Below, in pieces: positions 17,842-26,129 of a stretch of 61,750 nt of DNA (its first letter is position 1; the number at the start of each line of letters is the position of its first letter). Both the position numbers and the translations under genes were made by a program. The stretch comes from Exiguobacterium sp. (GTDB lineage: Bacteria; Bacillota; Bacilli; Exiguobacteriales; Exiguobacteriaceae). The stretch lies in the NCBI RefSeq assembly GCF_020832205.1, contig NZ_JAFIFD010000020.1:1-61750 (forward strand), in the 5' to 3' direction. Below the pieces are notes generated by a model. It had not been told where the DNA came from. It searched no databases and saw only the letters and a list, made by a program, of their open reading frames with translations.

Positions 17842-18600
17842 ATGAAAAAATCATTAACAGCTGTACTCGCGATCGGCGCATCATTCGGGGTGCTCGCGGC
17901 TTGCGGGACCGAGACAAACAGCGGTTCAGAAGAGACGGTCATCACCGTCGGGACGGAAGCGACGTACCCACCGTTCACGTACAAAGATAAAGGTGAATTG
18001 ACAGGTTACGATATCGACGTGTTGAACGAAGCGGCAGAACGTGCCGGTTACACGCTCGAGTTCGAAGCGATGGACTTCAAAGGACTCGTCCCGGCACTCG
18101 ACGCGGAACGCATCGACTTGATCGCCAACCAAATGAGCATCACACCAGAGCGTCAAGAGAAGTACGCGTTCTCTGACACGTATGCCGTCTCAGGCGCCCA
18201 AGTCATCGTCGGATCAGACAACGAGGACATTCAAGGCATCGACGACCTCGACGGCAAAGTCGTCGGCTCGACGCAAGGATCTGTGTACGCACAGATGGCT
18301 GAAGAAGCCGGCGCGGAAGTGAAGTTCTACAAAGGTGCGAACCAAGTGCTGCAAGACCTTCAAGTCGGCCGTCTCGACGCTGCTTTGAACGACCGTCTCT
18401 TCATCTTTTCAGAGCTTGAGAAGACAGGCTATGACGTGAAAGCGGTCGGGGATGTCTTCAACAAGAGCGAAGCCGGCTTCATGGCACGCCAAGACTCGGA
18501 AGTGCTTGAAGGTTTGAACGAGGCGCTCGCCGAGATGAAACAAGACGGCACGATGAAAGAGATCGGTGAGAAGTACTTCGGTGAGGACATCAGTCAATGA
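17842..18600 (+). CDS. tcyA: Amino-acid (cystine-type) ABC substrate-binding lipoprotein
   Basis: A family 3 extracellular solute-binding protein, 252 residues. The signal peptide ends in lipobox LAAC at about residues 18-21, so the protein is lipid-anchored outside the membrane. The ligand-binding signatures TYPPFTYKDKGELTGYDIDVL and the PALDAERIDLIANQMSITPERQ hinge region match cystine or polar amino acid binders such as TcyA. ATG start after GGAAGGTGGATTTTAT. Its stop overlaps the permease start (ATGA). Substrate is inferred from similarity. Confidence 0.88.
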   Translation: MKKSLTAVLAIGASFGVLAACGTETNSGSEETVITVGTEATYPPFTYKDKGELTGYDIDVLNEAAERAGYTLEFEAMDFKGLVPALDAERIDLIANQMSITPERQEKYAFSDTYAVSGAQVIVGSDNEDIQGIDDLDGKVVGSTQGSVYAQMAEEAGAEVKFYKGANQVLQDLQVGRLDAALNDRLFIFSELEKTGYDVKAVGDVFNKSEAGFMARQDSEVLEGLNEALAEMKQDGTMKEIGEKYFGEDISQ

Positions 18601-19247
18601 ATGAACTGATCACGACCGTCATCGATAACCGTTCGGTCTATCTTGAAGCCGTGCAATTGACGTTGATCGCCAGTGTGCTGTCGATTATTCTTGCATTGGT
18701 GCTCGGTCTGATCATTGCTTTGCTTCACAGTAGCCCTGTTAAACTTGTCCGGTTGTTCACGCGGATGTACATCTCGTTCTTCCGCGGGACACCGCTCTTG
18801 TTGCAACTGCTCATTCTTTATGTCGGCTTGACCGGTTTCGTCCAATTGAGCGGCATGCAAGCGCTCATCTATGGGCTCGGCCTTCACTTTGCGGCCTATA
18901 TTTCGGAAGCGTTCCGCGCCGCCATCAATTCGGTCGATCAAGGGCAAGTCGAGGCGAGTGTCGCTCTCGGTATTCCGCGCGGCAAACGGTTCAAAGACAT
19001 CATCTTCCCGCAGGCGCTCTCACGTGCGATCCCGCCTGTCTCGAACTCGGTGATCGATATCATTAAATCGACGTCGCTCGGTTCGGTCATCGCCGTTCAA
19101 GAATTGACGTACGTGTCCGACCAAATCGCCGCGACGACGTATCTCGTCATGCCACTCCTGTTGTTTTCGGCAACGATTTATTGGATTTTGTCGACGCTCA
19201 TTCAAGCAGGTCAACATCGGCTTGAACGTCGCTATGCGATTCGCTAA
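18597..19247 (+). CDS. tcyB: Amino-acid (cystine-type) ABC permease
   Basis: A His/Glu/Gln/Cys-family ABC permease of 216 residues with about five membrane spans. The EAA loop, which docks the ATPase, reads EASVALGIPRGKRFKDIIFPQALSRAIPP in family order (about residues 120-148). ATGA overlap with tcyA implies coupling. No ATP-binding subunit follows: a terminator and an opposing gene come next. It must borrow an ATPase encoded elsewhere. Confidence 0.88.
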   Translation: MNELITTVIDNRSVYLEAVQLTLIASVLSIILALVLGLIIALLHSSPVKLVRLFTRMYISFFRGTPLLLQLLILYVGLTGFVQLSGMQALIYGLGLHFAAYISEAFRAAINSVDQGQVEASVALGIPRGKRFKDIIFPQALSRAIPPVSNSVIDIIKSTSLGSVIAVQELTYVSDQIAATTYLVMPLLLFSATIYWILSTLIQAGQHRLERRYAIR

Positions 19248-19251
19248 GCAC

Positions 19252-19303
19252 AAAAAGCAGTCATTTCTCATCCTAAGGTGGAGAGATATGACTGCTTTTT
19301 TTG
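19252..19303. terminator. Bidirectional terminator after tcyB
   Basis: AAAAAGCAGTCA / TGACTGCTTTTT with an internal TTCTC/GAGAG stem. T-runs occur on both strands, serving tcyAB and the opposing DUF6671-like gene. Confidence 0.88.
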
Positions 19304-19305
19304 TA

Positions 19306-20145
19306 TTATGGATTGCAAAAATCACAGTATGCTGGGGAGGCGTATACGTCAGGATCAAGATGTTCTGTTAGTTGATATTGACAAGTAGAGCAGGCATGGA
19401 TGTGTCGCACGACTTGTTTAGTGGGAGTATGACACTGCTCACATAATCGTCCAGGTACTTTTCGTACGATACGGAAACCGGGTGTTTCACATTTTGGACA
19501 TAAAGAGTTTGCTTGTTCAATCAGTTTTCTCGTCGCCATCTCAATATTTTTCATGCGAGTTGGATTGGCGTATGCTCGCATGTCAGTCTCTATAAAAACT
19601 TGTTGATTCGTAGATTTGTTTAAGCAATACGTAAAAGCTTCCTGCAGCGCTGATTCATCCGCAATATTTTTTAAAATGACGGATGAGTGTTCATCATCTG
19701 GTCGAAGGATTACGTGATGGTCTGGGAACCCAACTTCATTCACGAACTGAAGCGCGGAAGAATAGCTTTGAACGATGGTATGATTAAAATTTGTGTCGAT
19801 TCCTTCGTAGTAACCTTGTAATTCAAGATCTCGTTCATAATCTTTTAGTAACACCAATTCAGTGTTCCATGGAATGGGGGCAAGAGGATGAAATCCGAAT
19901 GTACCTTCACTGGCTATTCCAACATGTAGGTTTGACAGCTGTATGACCATATTCGCTTTTTTTCTTGCTGTTTCGAGTTGAGAGTGTTGTCGACCGATTT
20001 CCCTCGTAAACGTTCCGAACTGGTCGGTATCAAACTGGCTCACATGTAAACGACATCCTAGCTGTTCTTCTAGTAGTGGCTTGATCACTTTTTCTTTTTG
20101 GTGCATTGTGACTAACATAACATCTCGATCTTTTAAAAAACTCAT
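19306..20145 (-). CDS. DUF6671-like protein with C-terminal zinc-ribbon cysteines
   Basis: A soluble protein of 279 residues. The N-terminal two thirds resembles DUF6671: VTMHQKEKVIKPLLEEQLG, then DTDQFGTFTREI and IASEGTFGFHPL. The C-terminal ~65 residues hold four CxxC pairs (CPKC, CEQC, CSTC, CDFC), probably binding two zinc ions. Function is unknown. The gene is clearly AT-richer than its neighbours: two 60-base lines I counted have 23 and 20 G+C, against about 36 in tcyA. That suggests recent acquisition. ATG 20145 has AAGGA eight bases upstream; a GTG lies one codon earlier. Confidence 0.78.
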   Translation of the reverse strand: MSFLKDRDVMLVTMHQKEKVIKPLLEEQLGCRLHVSQFDTDQFGTFTREIGRQHSQLETARKKANMVIQLSNLHVGIASEGTFGFHPLAPIPWNTELVLLKDYERDLELQGYYEGIDTNFNHTIVQSYSSALQFVNEVGFPDHHVILRPDDEHSSVILKNIADESALQEAFTYCLNKSTNQQVFIETDMRAYANPTRMKNIEMATRKLIEQANSLCPKCETPGFRIVRKVPGRLCEQCHTPTKQVVRHIHACSTCQYQLTEHLDPDVYASPAYCDFCNP

Positions 20146-20186
20146 CACACGTTTCCTTTCTATTCACATACAGGTTCCTTGTGAAA

Positions 20187-20216
20187 AATATAAAGGAGCG
20201 ATTCAGTTAAAGTAAA
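20187..20216 (-). promoter_or_regulatory. Candidate promoter of the DUF6671-like gene
   Basis: On the minus strand TTTACT, 18-base spacer, TATATT, about 40 bases before the start codon. Confidence 0.45.
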
Positions 20217-20235
20217 TATATTTTCAACAGTATGA

Positions 20236-20281
20236 AATAAAAAAGAAGCGACACCACTTTAGCGGTTCACTTCTTTTTTAA
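20236..20281 (-). terminator. Terminator of msmX
   Basis: Outer stem AAAAAAGAAG / CTTCTTTTTT with a short inner CC..GG pairing. The minus-strand T-run follows the msmX stop. Confidence 0.75.
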
Positions 20282-20287
20282 ATGATT

Positions 20288-21388
20288 TTAACGGATGACG
20301 AGCTCTGTCTCAGAGTCGAAGAAGTGAGCTTTCGTCATATCGAGTGCGAGTGTGACGTCATCACCCATGTGGATGTTCGAACGTCCATCGATGCGAGCCG
20401 TGAACTGGTGGCCACCGAGTTCGGCATACAAGTACGACTCAGCGCCCATGAGCTCAGCAACGTCGATGTGCGTGTTGAACGTGTGCGTCGTTGGCGAGTC
20501 GATGTAGATCGGCTCGTCATGGATCGATTCCGGACGGATTCCGAGAACGAGCTCTTTACCGATATAACCGCGGTCGCGGAGACCTTTCATTTTGCCTTCA
20601 GGAACGTTGATTTCCTCGCCGCTGACGATGAATTTCCCATCAGCGAGCGTACCGCGGAAGAAGTTCATCGACGGTGAACCGATGAAGCCGGCAACGAAGA
20701 TGTTGTCTGGGTTGTCATATACTTCTTTCGGTGAACCGACTTGTTGGATGATTCCATCTTTCATGATGACGATACGTGTCGCGAGTGTCATCGCTTCCGT
20801 TTGGTCATGGGTTACGTAGATTGTCGTCGTGTCGAGACGGTTGTGCAATTGGATGATTTCTTTACGCATTTGAACGCGGAGCTTGGCATCCAAGTTCGAG
20901 AGCGGCTCATCCATCAAGAACACTTTCGCGTCACGGACGATGGCACGGCCGATGGCGACACGTTGACGCTGACCACCAGAGAGTGCTTTTGGTTTACGTT
21001 GAAGGTACTCTTCAAGTCCGAGGATACGGGCAGCATCTTGAACGCGGCGATCGATCTCATCTTTCGGGAACTTGCGGAGTTTCAAACCGAACGCCATGTT
21101 GTCATACACACTCATGTGCGGGTAGAGGGCGTAGTTTTGGAAAACCATCGCGATGTCGCGGTCTTTTGGTGCGACGTCGTTCATGCGCTTCCCGTCGATG
21201 ATGAAATCACCGCTCGAGATTTCTTCAAGTCCTGCGATCATCCGGAGTGTCGTCGATTTACCGCAACCAGACGGTCCAACGAAAACGATGAACTCGCGGT
21301 CCTTGATGTGTAAGTTGAAATCGCTGACGGCCTTCGAGTCGCCACCTTCGTATATTTTATCGATATGATTCAATTGAATTTCTGCCAT
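20288..21388 (-). CDS. msmX: Multi-sugar ABC transporter ATP-binding protein
   Basis: A MalK/UgpC-type ATPase of 366 residues that energises several carbohydrate importers in Bacillales. The N-terminal ABC domain (1-240) has Walker A GPSGCGKSTT, signature LSGGQRQRVAIGRA, Walker B VFLMDEPLSNLDAK and switch HDQTEA. The C-terminal OB-fold regulatory domain follows (GIRPESIHDEP). ATG 21388 follows CAGGAGGCTAACGAC; the frame is open further upstream but only through the promoter. As with B. subtilis msmX it is a lone ATPase gene without permeases beside it. Two cre-type sites upstream suggest CcpA control. Confidence 0.92.
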   Translation of the reverse strand: MAEIQLNHIDKIYEGGDSKAVSDFNLHIKDREFIVFVGPSGCGKSTTLRMIAGLEEISSGDFIIDGKRMNDVAPKDRDIAMVFQNYALYPHMSVYDNMAFGLKLRKFPKDEIDRRVQDAARILGLEEYLQRKPKALSGGQRQRVAIGRAIVRDAKVFLMDEPLSNLDAKLRVQMRKEIIQLHNRLDTTTIYVTHDQTEAMTLATRIVIMKDGIIQQVGSPKEVYDNPDNIFVAGFIGSPSMNFFRGTLADGKFIVSGEEINVPEGKMKGLRDRGYIGKELVLGIRPESIHDEPIYIDSPTTHTFNTHIDVAELMGAESYLYAELGGHQFTARIDGRSNIHMGDDVTLALDMTKAHFFDSETELVIR

Positions 21389-21419
21389 GTCGTTAGCCTC
21401 CTGAGAATCTGTTCTTGTA

Positions 21420-21434
21420 TAATAGCGCTTACAA
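21420..21434 (-). promoter_or_regulatory. Second cre-like site at the msmX transcription start
   Basis: On the minus strand TTGTAAGCGCTATTA matches the cre consensus except at one conserved C. It lies just downstream of the -10, around +1. Confidence 0.5.
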
Positions 21435-21439
21435 GACAG

Positions 21440-21465
21440 ATTATACGATGAAACCGCTTGCATTG
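21440..21465 (-). promoter_or_regulatory. msmX promoter with a perfect cre between -35 and -10
   Basis: On the minus strand a weak -35 (TTCAAT) is followed 16 bases later by TATAAT (21440-21445). Between them 21449-21463 reads ATGCAAGCGGTTTCA, which fits WTGNAANCGNWNNCW at every defined position. Confidence 0.68.
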
Positions 21466-21491
21466 AATATGGACACGCTGCACAAAAACGA

Positions 21492-22340
21492 TTACTCAGA
21501 TTTGTGCAACGTGACAATCAACTGTAAAAGGCTGGCGTCATGGAAATTGCGCACGTCGTAGCCGGTCGTTTCGTAGAGCCGATCGAGCCGGTAATTGAGC
21601 GTGTTGCGATGCATAAAGAGTGCTTTCGCCGTGTGAGAGACGTTGAGCGTATGGGCGAACAACGCCTCGAGCAGCTCGAGCGTCGTCGGGTCGAGTGAGG
21701 CGTACGTCTTCGCCGTCAAGCGGGTTCGGTCGGCAAAAGACTCATGGTGTTGTAGCAAATAATGGTATAATAATTGACTAGCAGGGTAAGCTTTAGTAGA
21801 GCGTTTCGCGAGCGGGAGCAGCACTTGATGTCCCGCATAAATCGTCGCCGGTGTCCCGAGCGGACGTTCGCTGTAGACGACGTGGGCCTCGACGTAACAG
21901 TCACCGGCGATGGCACGCAACACGTCCTCGAGTTCCGCTAAGTCGACAAGCTCATCCGTCTCGATCATCTCGATATGCCGTTCGGTCATGACGATGATGT
22001 CTGCGGTCGGCATAAAGTCACGAAGCACGTCTAAAAAGGCGTCGAGCGCCTCGGGCTCTTGATAGTGCAAGACGAGGGAAGACAACCGGAACGGCCCGTC
22101 GAGACGATACGTCTCATCAAAGAGCCGTTCGCGCCAGGCGGCTTGGTTTGGGTCGGCGGCTACGACGAACGGCGTCGCCCACCATTCGAGCAAGCGTCGT
22201 TCCCGCTCTGTCAATTCGGTCTTCGGGAGCCCGAACACGGTCCCGTCATGCGCCTGATACCAGACGCAAGTGTCAGATGCGTCCTCCGACCGATGGACAA
22301 CGGTCGGGAAAATCGATTTAATACGTTCAAACGTAATCAA
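21492..22340 (-). CDS. PucR/CdaR-type transcriptional regulator
   Basis: A 282-residue protein with the C-terminal helix-turn-helix of the PucR/CdaR family: LFAHTLNVSHTAKALFMHR, then NTLNYRLDRLYETTGYD (about residues 225-265). The N-terminal part has no GAF or sugar-diacid domain I recognise. It may sense a small molecule; the effector is unknown. A GTG sits inside the GAGGTG Shine-Dalgarno site, so the TTG nine bases on is the better start. It is divergent from yheB, whose start is only 51 bases away. It ends about 100 bases before the start of the same-strand msmX, so it could regulate msmX or carbohydrate use. That is speculation. Confidence 0.8.
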   Translation of the reverse strand: MITFERIKSIFPTVVHRSEDASDTCVWYQAHDGTVFGLPKTELTERERRLLEWWATPFVVAADPNQAAWRERLFDETYRLDGPFRLSSLVLHYQEPEALDAFLDVLRDFMPTADIIVMTERHIEMIETDELVDLAELEDVLRAIAGDCYVEAHVVYSERPLGTPATIYAGHQVLLPLAKRSTKAYPASQLLYHYLLQHHESFADRTRLTAKTYASLDPTTLELLEALFAHTLNVSHTAKALFMHRNTLNYRLDRLYETTGYDVRNFHDASLLQLIVTLHKSE

Positions 22341-22391
22341 CAAAATCACCTCTTCAACAATGTATCATATTTCAGATCGGGGGCAGACAGT

Positions 22392-23510
22392 TTGGATAGT
22401 CTACTAAAAATATTCATTATGATCGCCATCGGGGCGACCATCGGGGGAGTGACGAACTTCTTCGCCATCAAAATGTTATTCCGGCCGCACGAGCCGAAGT
22501 ATATCGGCAAAATGCGAGTACCATTCACACCTGGGCTCATTCCGAAACGACGGGACGAATTGGCGACGAGTCTCGGTAAAACGGTCGTCAAACATTTGCT
22601 GACCCCGGAAGGAATGCGCAAGCGCCTGCTAGACGAGCAAGTCAGCGGCCACATCACTCATTTCGTTCAAGGAGAAGTACAAGCGATGCTTCGCTCGGAG
22701 AAGACGATTCGTTCGCTCGTAGAACCGCTCTATCCGGACGCGGAGACGCGTGTGTTGATGGCGGCTGACGCGAGGTTGCGGGACGAGCTCGGACACGTGC
22801 TTCAAGACGTCAAGTCGCGGAAATTGTATGAACTGCTCGGTGAAGAAGGGATGGACCGCGTCCGCGCCATCGTCCCGGAAATCGTCGATACGATGCTCAT
22901 CAAGTCCGAGGAATACTTTTATTCGACAGAAGGAGAGGAACAGCTCCGGCATATGGTCGATTCGTTCGTCCAACGCCGGCTCGGTTTTATCGCTGGCTTC
23001 ATTCAAAACGTCAACTTTGTCGAGATGATTCGTCCAGAAATCATCAACATTTTGCGCGGCAGCTCGACCCGGACCGGCATGGCGACGATGATCACACGCG
23101 AGTTCGAGCGCTTCAGCGAACGACCGGTCGAAACGTTCCTCGACGATCGGTTAGAGGCGCGACTCATCGACGGTGTCGTCACCGAAGTCGTCACGCGTTT
23201 GCCGGTTGCGAGTCTGCTCGACCGGACCGTTTACTCGTATACGCGAGACGTGGAGAAACAAGTCGTCGAAGAACTCGTCCCAAAAGGGGTGACGCTCGTC
23301 ATCGTACGATTCACGGACGAGATGGAGACGATCATGGAACGCCTGAAAATCGACCAAATCGTCCAAGAACAAGTTCGTTCCCTAGATACGTCGTATCTTG
23401 AAGAGATCGTCTTGTCGATCTCAAAACGTGAGTTCCGGGCAATAACATGGCTTGGGGCGCTATTAGGTGGTATGATTGGGTTGATTCAAGGGTTGATCGC
23501 CATCATATGA
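22392..23510 (+). CDS. yheB: DUF445 membrane protein (YheB-like)
   Basis: A 372-residue DUF445 protein. An N-terminal hydrophobic segment (about 4-26) leads into the family signature GGVTNFFAIKMLFRPHEP and GLIPKRRDELATSLG. A long, largely helical body follows, and a C-terminal span (about 350-370) gives both ends membrane anchors. Function is unknown; in B. subtilis yheB neighbours yheA as here. The start is TTG 22392 with a G-rich Shine-Dalgarno site (22379-22383) eight bases before it. The frame is open far upstream, but that DNA is the opposing regulator gene. yheA follows after 35 bases. Confidence 0.87.
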   Translation: MDSLLKIFIMIAIGATIGGVTNFFAIKMLFRPHEPKYIGKMRVPFTPGLIPKRRDELATSLGKTVVKHLLTPEGMRKRLLDEQVSGHITHFVQGEVQAMLRSEKTIRSLVEPLYPDAETRVLMAADARLRDELGHVLQDVKSRKLYELLGEEGMDRVRAIVPEIVDTMLIKSEEYFYSTEGEEQLRHMVDSFVQRRLGFIAGFIQNVNFVEMIRPEIINILRGSSTRTGMATMITREFERFSERPVETFLDDRLEARLIDGVVTEVVTRLPVASLLDRTVYSYTRDVEKQVVEELVPKGVTLVIVRFTDEMETIMERLKIDQIVQEQVRSLDTSYLEEIVLSISKREFRAITWLGALLGGMIGLIQGLIAII

Positions 23511-23545
23511 ATGGCACGCCCTAATAGCTTTTAGGAGGACGTCAC

Positions 23546-23917
23546 ATGTCACAAACAAACTTGTACGATCATGCTTACCAATTGGAGAAAGCACTTCGCG
23601 ATTCTGAAGAGTTCACAAACCTCTCTTCACTATACGACCGTGTCAATGCGGATGCAGAAGCGAACCAGTTGTTCGCTGACTTCCGTGAAATCCAAATGAC
23701 GCTTCAACAGAAGCAAATGCAAGGCGAAGAGATCTCGGAACAAGAGATGATGGACGCCCAAACAAAAATGATGAACGTTCAACAGAACGAGTTGATCATG
23801 GAGCTCATGCAAGAAGAGCAACGGATGCACCAACTTGTCACAGAAGTGACGAAAATCATCATGAAGCCACTCGAAGAGCTGTATGCTCCGATGGTGAACG
23901 AAAACGAAGTTCAATAA
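23546..23917 (+). CDS. yheA: YlbF/YmcA-family protein YheA
   Basis: A 123-residue helical protein of the UPF0342/YlbF group (about residues 5-115, rich in Glu, Gln and Met). Relatives YlbF and YmcA form a complex acting on RNase Y and on competence and biofilm control. YheA itself has no firm role. ATG start with TAGGAGGACGTCAC. It is paired with yheB as in Bacillus and closed by a strong terminator. Confidence 0.9.
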   Translation: MSQTNLYDHAYQLEKALRDSEEFTNLSSLYDRVNADAEANQLFADFREIQMTLQQKQMQGEEISEQEMMDAQTKMMNVQQNELIMELMQEEQRMHQLVTEVTKIIMKPLEELYAPMVNENEVQ

Positions 23918-23927
23918 TGTGTACTCG

Positions 23928-23957
23928 CGGATGGCCACGGCCATCCGTTTTTTTTTT
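23928..23957 (+). terminator. Terminator of yheBA
   Basis: CGGATGGCC / GGCCATCCG followed by a run of ten Ts. Confidence 0.92.
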
Positions 23958-23981
23958 GTTGAGGAAGTTGTCAAACCAAAC

Positions 23982-24012
23982 ATGATAACGCTTACATAAT
24001 AAGTGGTATAAT
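23982..24012 (+). promoter_or_regulatory. SLC13 gene promoter (extended -10) with a cre-like site
   Basis: TGGTATAAT at 24004-24012 is a consensus extended -10. Just upstream, 23982-23996 (ATGATAACGCTTACA) matches the cre consensus except for one A position. CcpA control is plausible for a carboxylate transporter. Confidence 0.55.
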
Positions 24013-24049
24013 ACCTTTGTACGATATTTCACATGAGAGGGTGGACGTC

Positions 24050-25825
24050 ATGGTCACCTTGGCGATTCTTGCCGTTATGATTCTGTTTTTCATCGGAGGC
24101 TGGCTCCGGGCCGACCTCGTCGCGCTGATTGGCTTATTGTTGCTCGTCTTGACAAACCAACTGACGCCGGTCGAGGCAATGGCTGGTTTTTCGAATACGG
24201 TCGTCCTCATGATTGCCGGACTGTTCATCGTCGGGGCAGGTCTGTTTCACACCGGTCTCGCCGAGCGGCTCGGGGCCGCGCTCATCCCTTATGCGAAAGG
24301 GAGTGAGGTGCGTCTATTTCTCGTCCTCATAGTCACTGTGACGGTGTTGTCGAGCCTCATGTCGAACACGGGGACGGTCGCGTTGTTAATCCCGGTCGTC
24401 CTCGCCATGTCGCGCCAAATGGGCACGAGTCCGGCGAAACTGCTCATGCCGCTTGCGTTTTTCTCGAGTATCGGCGGGACGATGACGATTATCGGGACTC
24501 CGCCGAACCTCGTCGCCGCGGAGGCGCTTCGGAGTGCCGGAGGCGAGACGTTAGGTTTCTTCTCACTCTTGCCGATCGGTCTCGTCGCAGCGGGGGTCGG
24601 CTTGCTTTACTTTTACGTGATCGGAAATCGGTTGTTGGATGTTGACGACGTACCGGATACGGTCGCACCTCATCCGATGATGCCGCCGCTGAGCGTGTAT
24701 GCGTTACATGTCGGAAAAGGGCATCCGCTCATCGGTCGGGAGCTACGGGAGACGCTATGGTCCCGCCACGGGCTGACAGTGCTCGGGGAGCGCCGGAAAG
24801 GGTTGGCGCATCGCCTACACGCCGCGCGGGCGGATACGGTGCTCCATGAAGGCCGTCTACTCGTCAGCGGGGCAGAGGAAGACGTCCATCGCATCGCTCA
24901 CCAGGAAGGGTTGCGTTACGAGCACGTCCCACCGCGAGACGTCTACGGGAAAGAGGCAGGCGTCGTCATCTTTACGATACCGGCCAACAGCCCGCTCATT
25001 GGGCGCTGTTTGGAAGAGAGCCGGCTCCGCAATCGATACGGTCTGAACGTCTTGCGCGTCATTCGTCCGAACGAGGAAATCGCGATGACGAGATTGAAAG
25101 ATGTCCGTCTCGAACAAGGGGACATGCTCGTCACTCAAGGAGAGTGGCGGGACTTGGAGAAAGTCGGAGAAGAAACGCACTTGTTGCTCGCTAACGAGCG
25201 GGTGACCGATGTGGCGAACCGGGCTGTATCGGAACGGCACCAGCTCGCCGCTGGCATCATTATGGCCGGAATGGTCGCGCTGCTCGTCTTCGAATGGGTC
25301 GACCCGACCGTCGCCGTCTGGATCGCAGCGCTCGCGATGGTGCTCACCGGTGCGGTCCGTCATATGGACGTCGCCTACCAATCGATTCAATGGTCGTCGC
25401 TTCTTTTGATCGCGGCGATGATTCCGGTCGGCAAAGCGCTCGAGAACGCGGGGGTGATGGCGTGGCTCGTCACATGGATCAGTGAATCGTTCGGACGGTC
25501 CGGACCAGTCTGGGTGCTCATCGCGGTGTTCGGGGCGACGATGATTCTCAGTCAAATCATCTCGAATACAGCAACGGCCGTCTTGTTCGCACCGCTGGCG
25601 TTGTCACTCGCTGCGGCGCTCGAAGTCAGCCCGGTGCCGCTCGTCGTCGCCGTCGCCATCGCGGCGTCGCTCGCTTTCATGACCCCGTTCGGGTCGCCGA
25701 CGAACGCGATGGTGTTCGGCATCGGCGGTTACCGCTTTTTGGACTTTGTGAAAGTCGGGCTGCCGCTTCAACTCGTGACCGCGGTCATCGCCATTCTGAC
25801 GATTTTAATCATCTTCCCGTTTTAA
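24050..25825 (+). CDS. SLC13/DASS-type transporter with two RCK_C (TrkA-C) domains
   Basis: A 591-residue secondary transporter of the divalent anion:sodium symporter type. It has membrane helices in two halves (about 1-200 and 395-591), each with a conserved asparagine/threonine motif (MSNTGTVALLIPVV; ISNTATAVLFAPLA). It also has two SxPTN-like loops, GTPPNLVAAEAL and GSPTNAMVFG. The cytoplasmic middle carries two TrkA-C repeats (about 214-285 and 300-372). Substrate may be a dicarboxylate, sulfate or another anion. ATG 24050 has GAGAGGGTGG upstream; a GTG three codons earlier is an alternative. Single gene. Confidence 0.87.
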   Translation: MVTLAILAVMILFFIGGWLRADLVALIGLLLLVLTNQLTPVEAMAGFSNTVVLMIAGLFIVGAGLFHTGLAERLGAALIPYAKGSEVRLFLVLIVTVTVLSSLMSNTGTVALLIPVVLAMSRQMGTSPAKLLMPLAFFSSIGGTMTIIGTPPNLVAAEALRSAGGETLGFFSLLPIGLVAAGVGLLYFYVIGNRLLDVDDVPDTVAPHPMMPPLSVYALHVGKGHPLIGRELRETLWSRHGLTVLGERRKGLAHRLHAARADTVLHEGRLLVSGAEEDVHRIAHQEGLRYEHVPPRDVYGKEAGVVIFTIPANSPLIGRCLEESRLRNRYGLNVLRVIRPNEEIAMTRLKDVRLEQGDMLVTQGEWRDLEKVGEETHLLLANERVTDVANRAVSERHQLAAGIIMAGMVALLVFEWVDPTVAVWIAALAMVLTGAVRHMDVAYQSIQWSSLLLIAAMIPVGKALENAGVMAWLVTWISESFGRSGPVWVLIAVFGATMILSQIISNTATAVLFAPLALSLAAALEVSPVPLVVAVAIAASLAFMTPFGSPTNAMVFGIGGYRFLDFVKVGLPLQLVTAVIAILTILIIFPF

Positions 25826-25833
25826 AAATGAAA

Positions 25834-25869
25834 AAAGCGCCCGGATGCTCGTTGAGCCCCGGGCGCTTC
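25834..25869. terminator. Bidirectional terminator between the SLC13 gene and yhzD
   Basis: AAGCGCCCGG / CCGGGCGCTT stem. Six Ts follow on the minus strand. Confidence 0.85.
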
Positions 25870-25872
25870 ATG

Positions 25873-26091
25873 TTACGATGCGGTTCCTTTTAGTTTTCCT
25901 GGCAGCTTGCACCGCTCGAAATAAATGAGTTGGCCGCGTCTGACGATGCGCGCCCCTTTATGCTCATGGCCGGCCTCTCGTAGCAGGCCGAGCCCTTTTT
26001 CTTTTGCCTCGCGGTCATCAGCCGCCTCGTAGGCTTCATTCAATACCATCGTGCCATCGTTTTCGAACGCAGTGATCATATACGTCTCCAT
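25873..26091 (-). CDS. yhzD: YhzD-like small protein
   Basis: 72 residues. The arrangement (ITAFENDGTMVLNEAYEAADD, then REAKEKGLGLLREAG) resembles B. subtilis YhzD, a small protein of unknown function. No membrane span or catalytic motif. ATG start preceded by GAAAGGGGCTGACCG. It follows dinB by 38 bases on the same strand and may share its transcript. The assignment rests on remembered similarity and position near yheA and yheB. Confidence 0.72.
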   Translation of the reverse strand: METYMITAFENDGTMVLNEAYEAADDREAKEKGLGLLREAGHEHKGARIVRRGQLIYFERCKLPGKLKGTAS

Positions 26092-26129
26092 CGGTCAGCC
26101 CCCTTTCCTCCATTCTAATGAATGGTGAT

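Noticed and set aside
22059-22391. N-terminal extension of yheB by about 110 codons
   Set aside because: The extension is antisense to the PucR-type regulator gene; the TTG at 22392 has the Shine-Dalgarno site and the DUF445 signature begins just after it.
24857-25555. 232-codon open frame antisense to the SLC13 gene
   Set aside because: Low-complexity Arg/Asp/His-rich translation, typical of a shadow frame, and no start signals.
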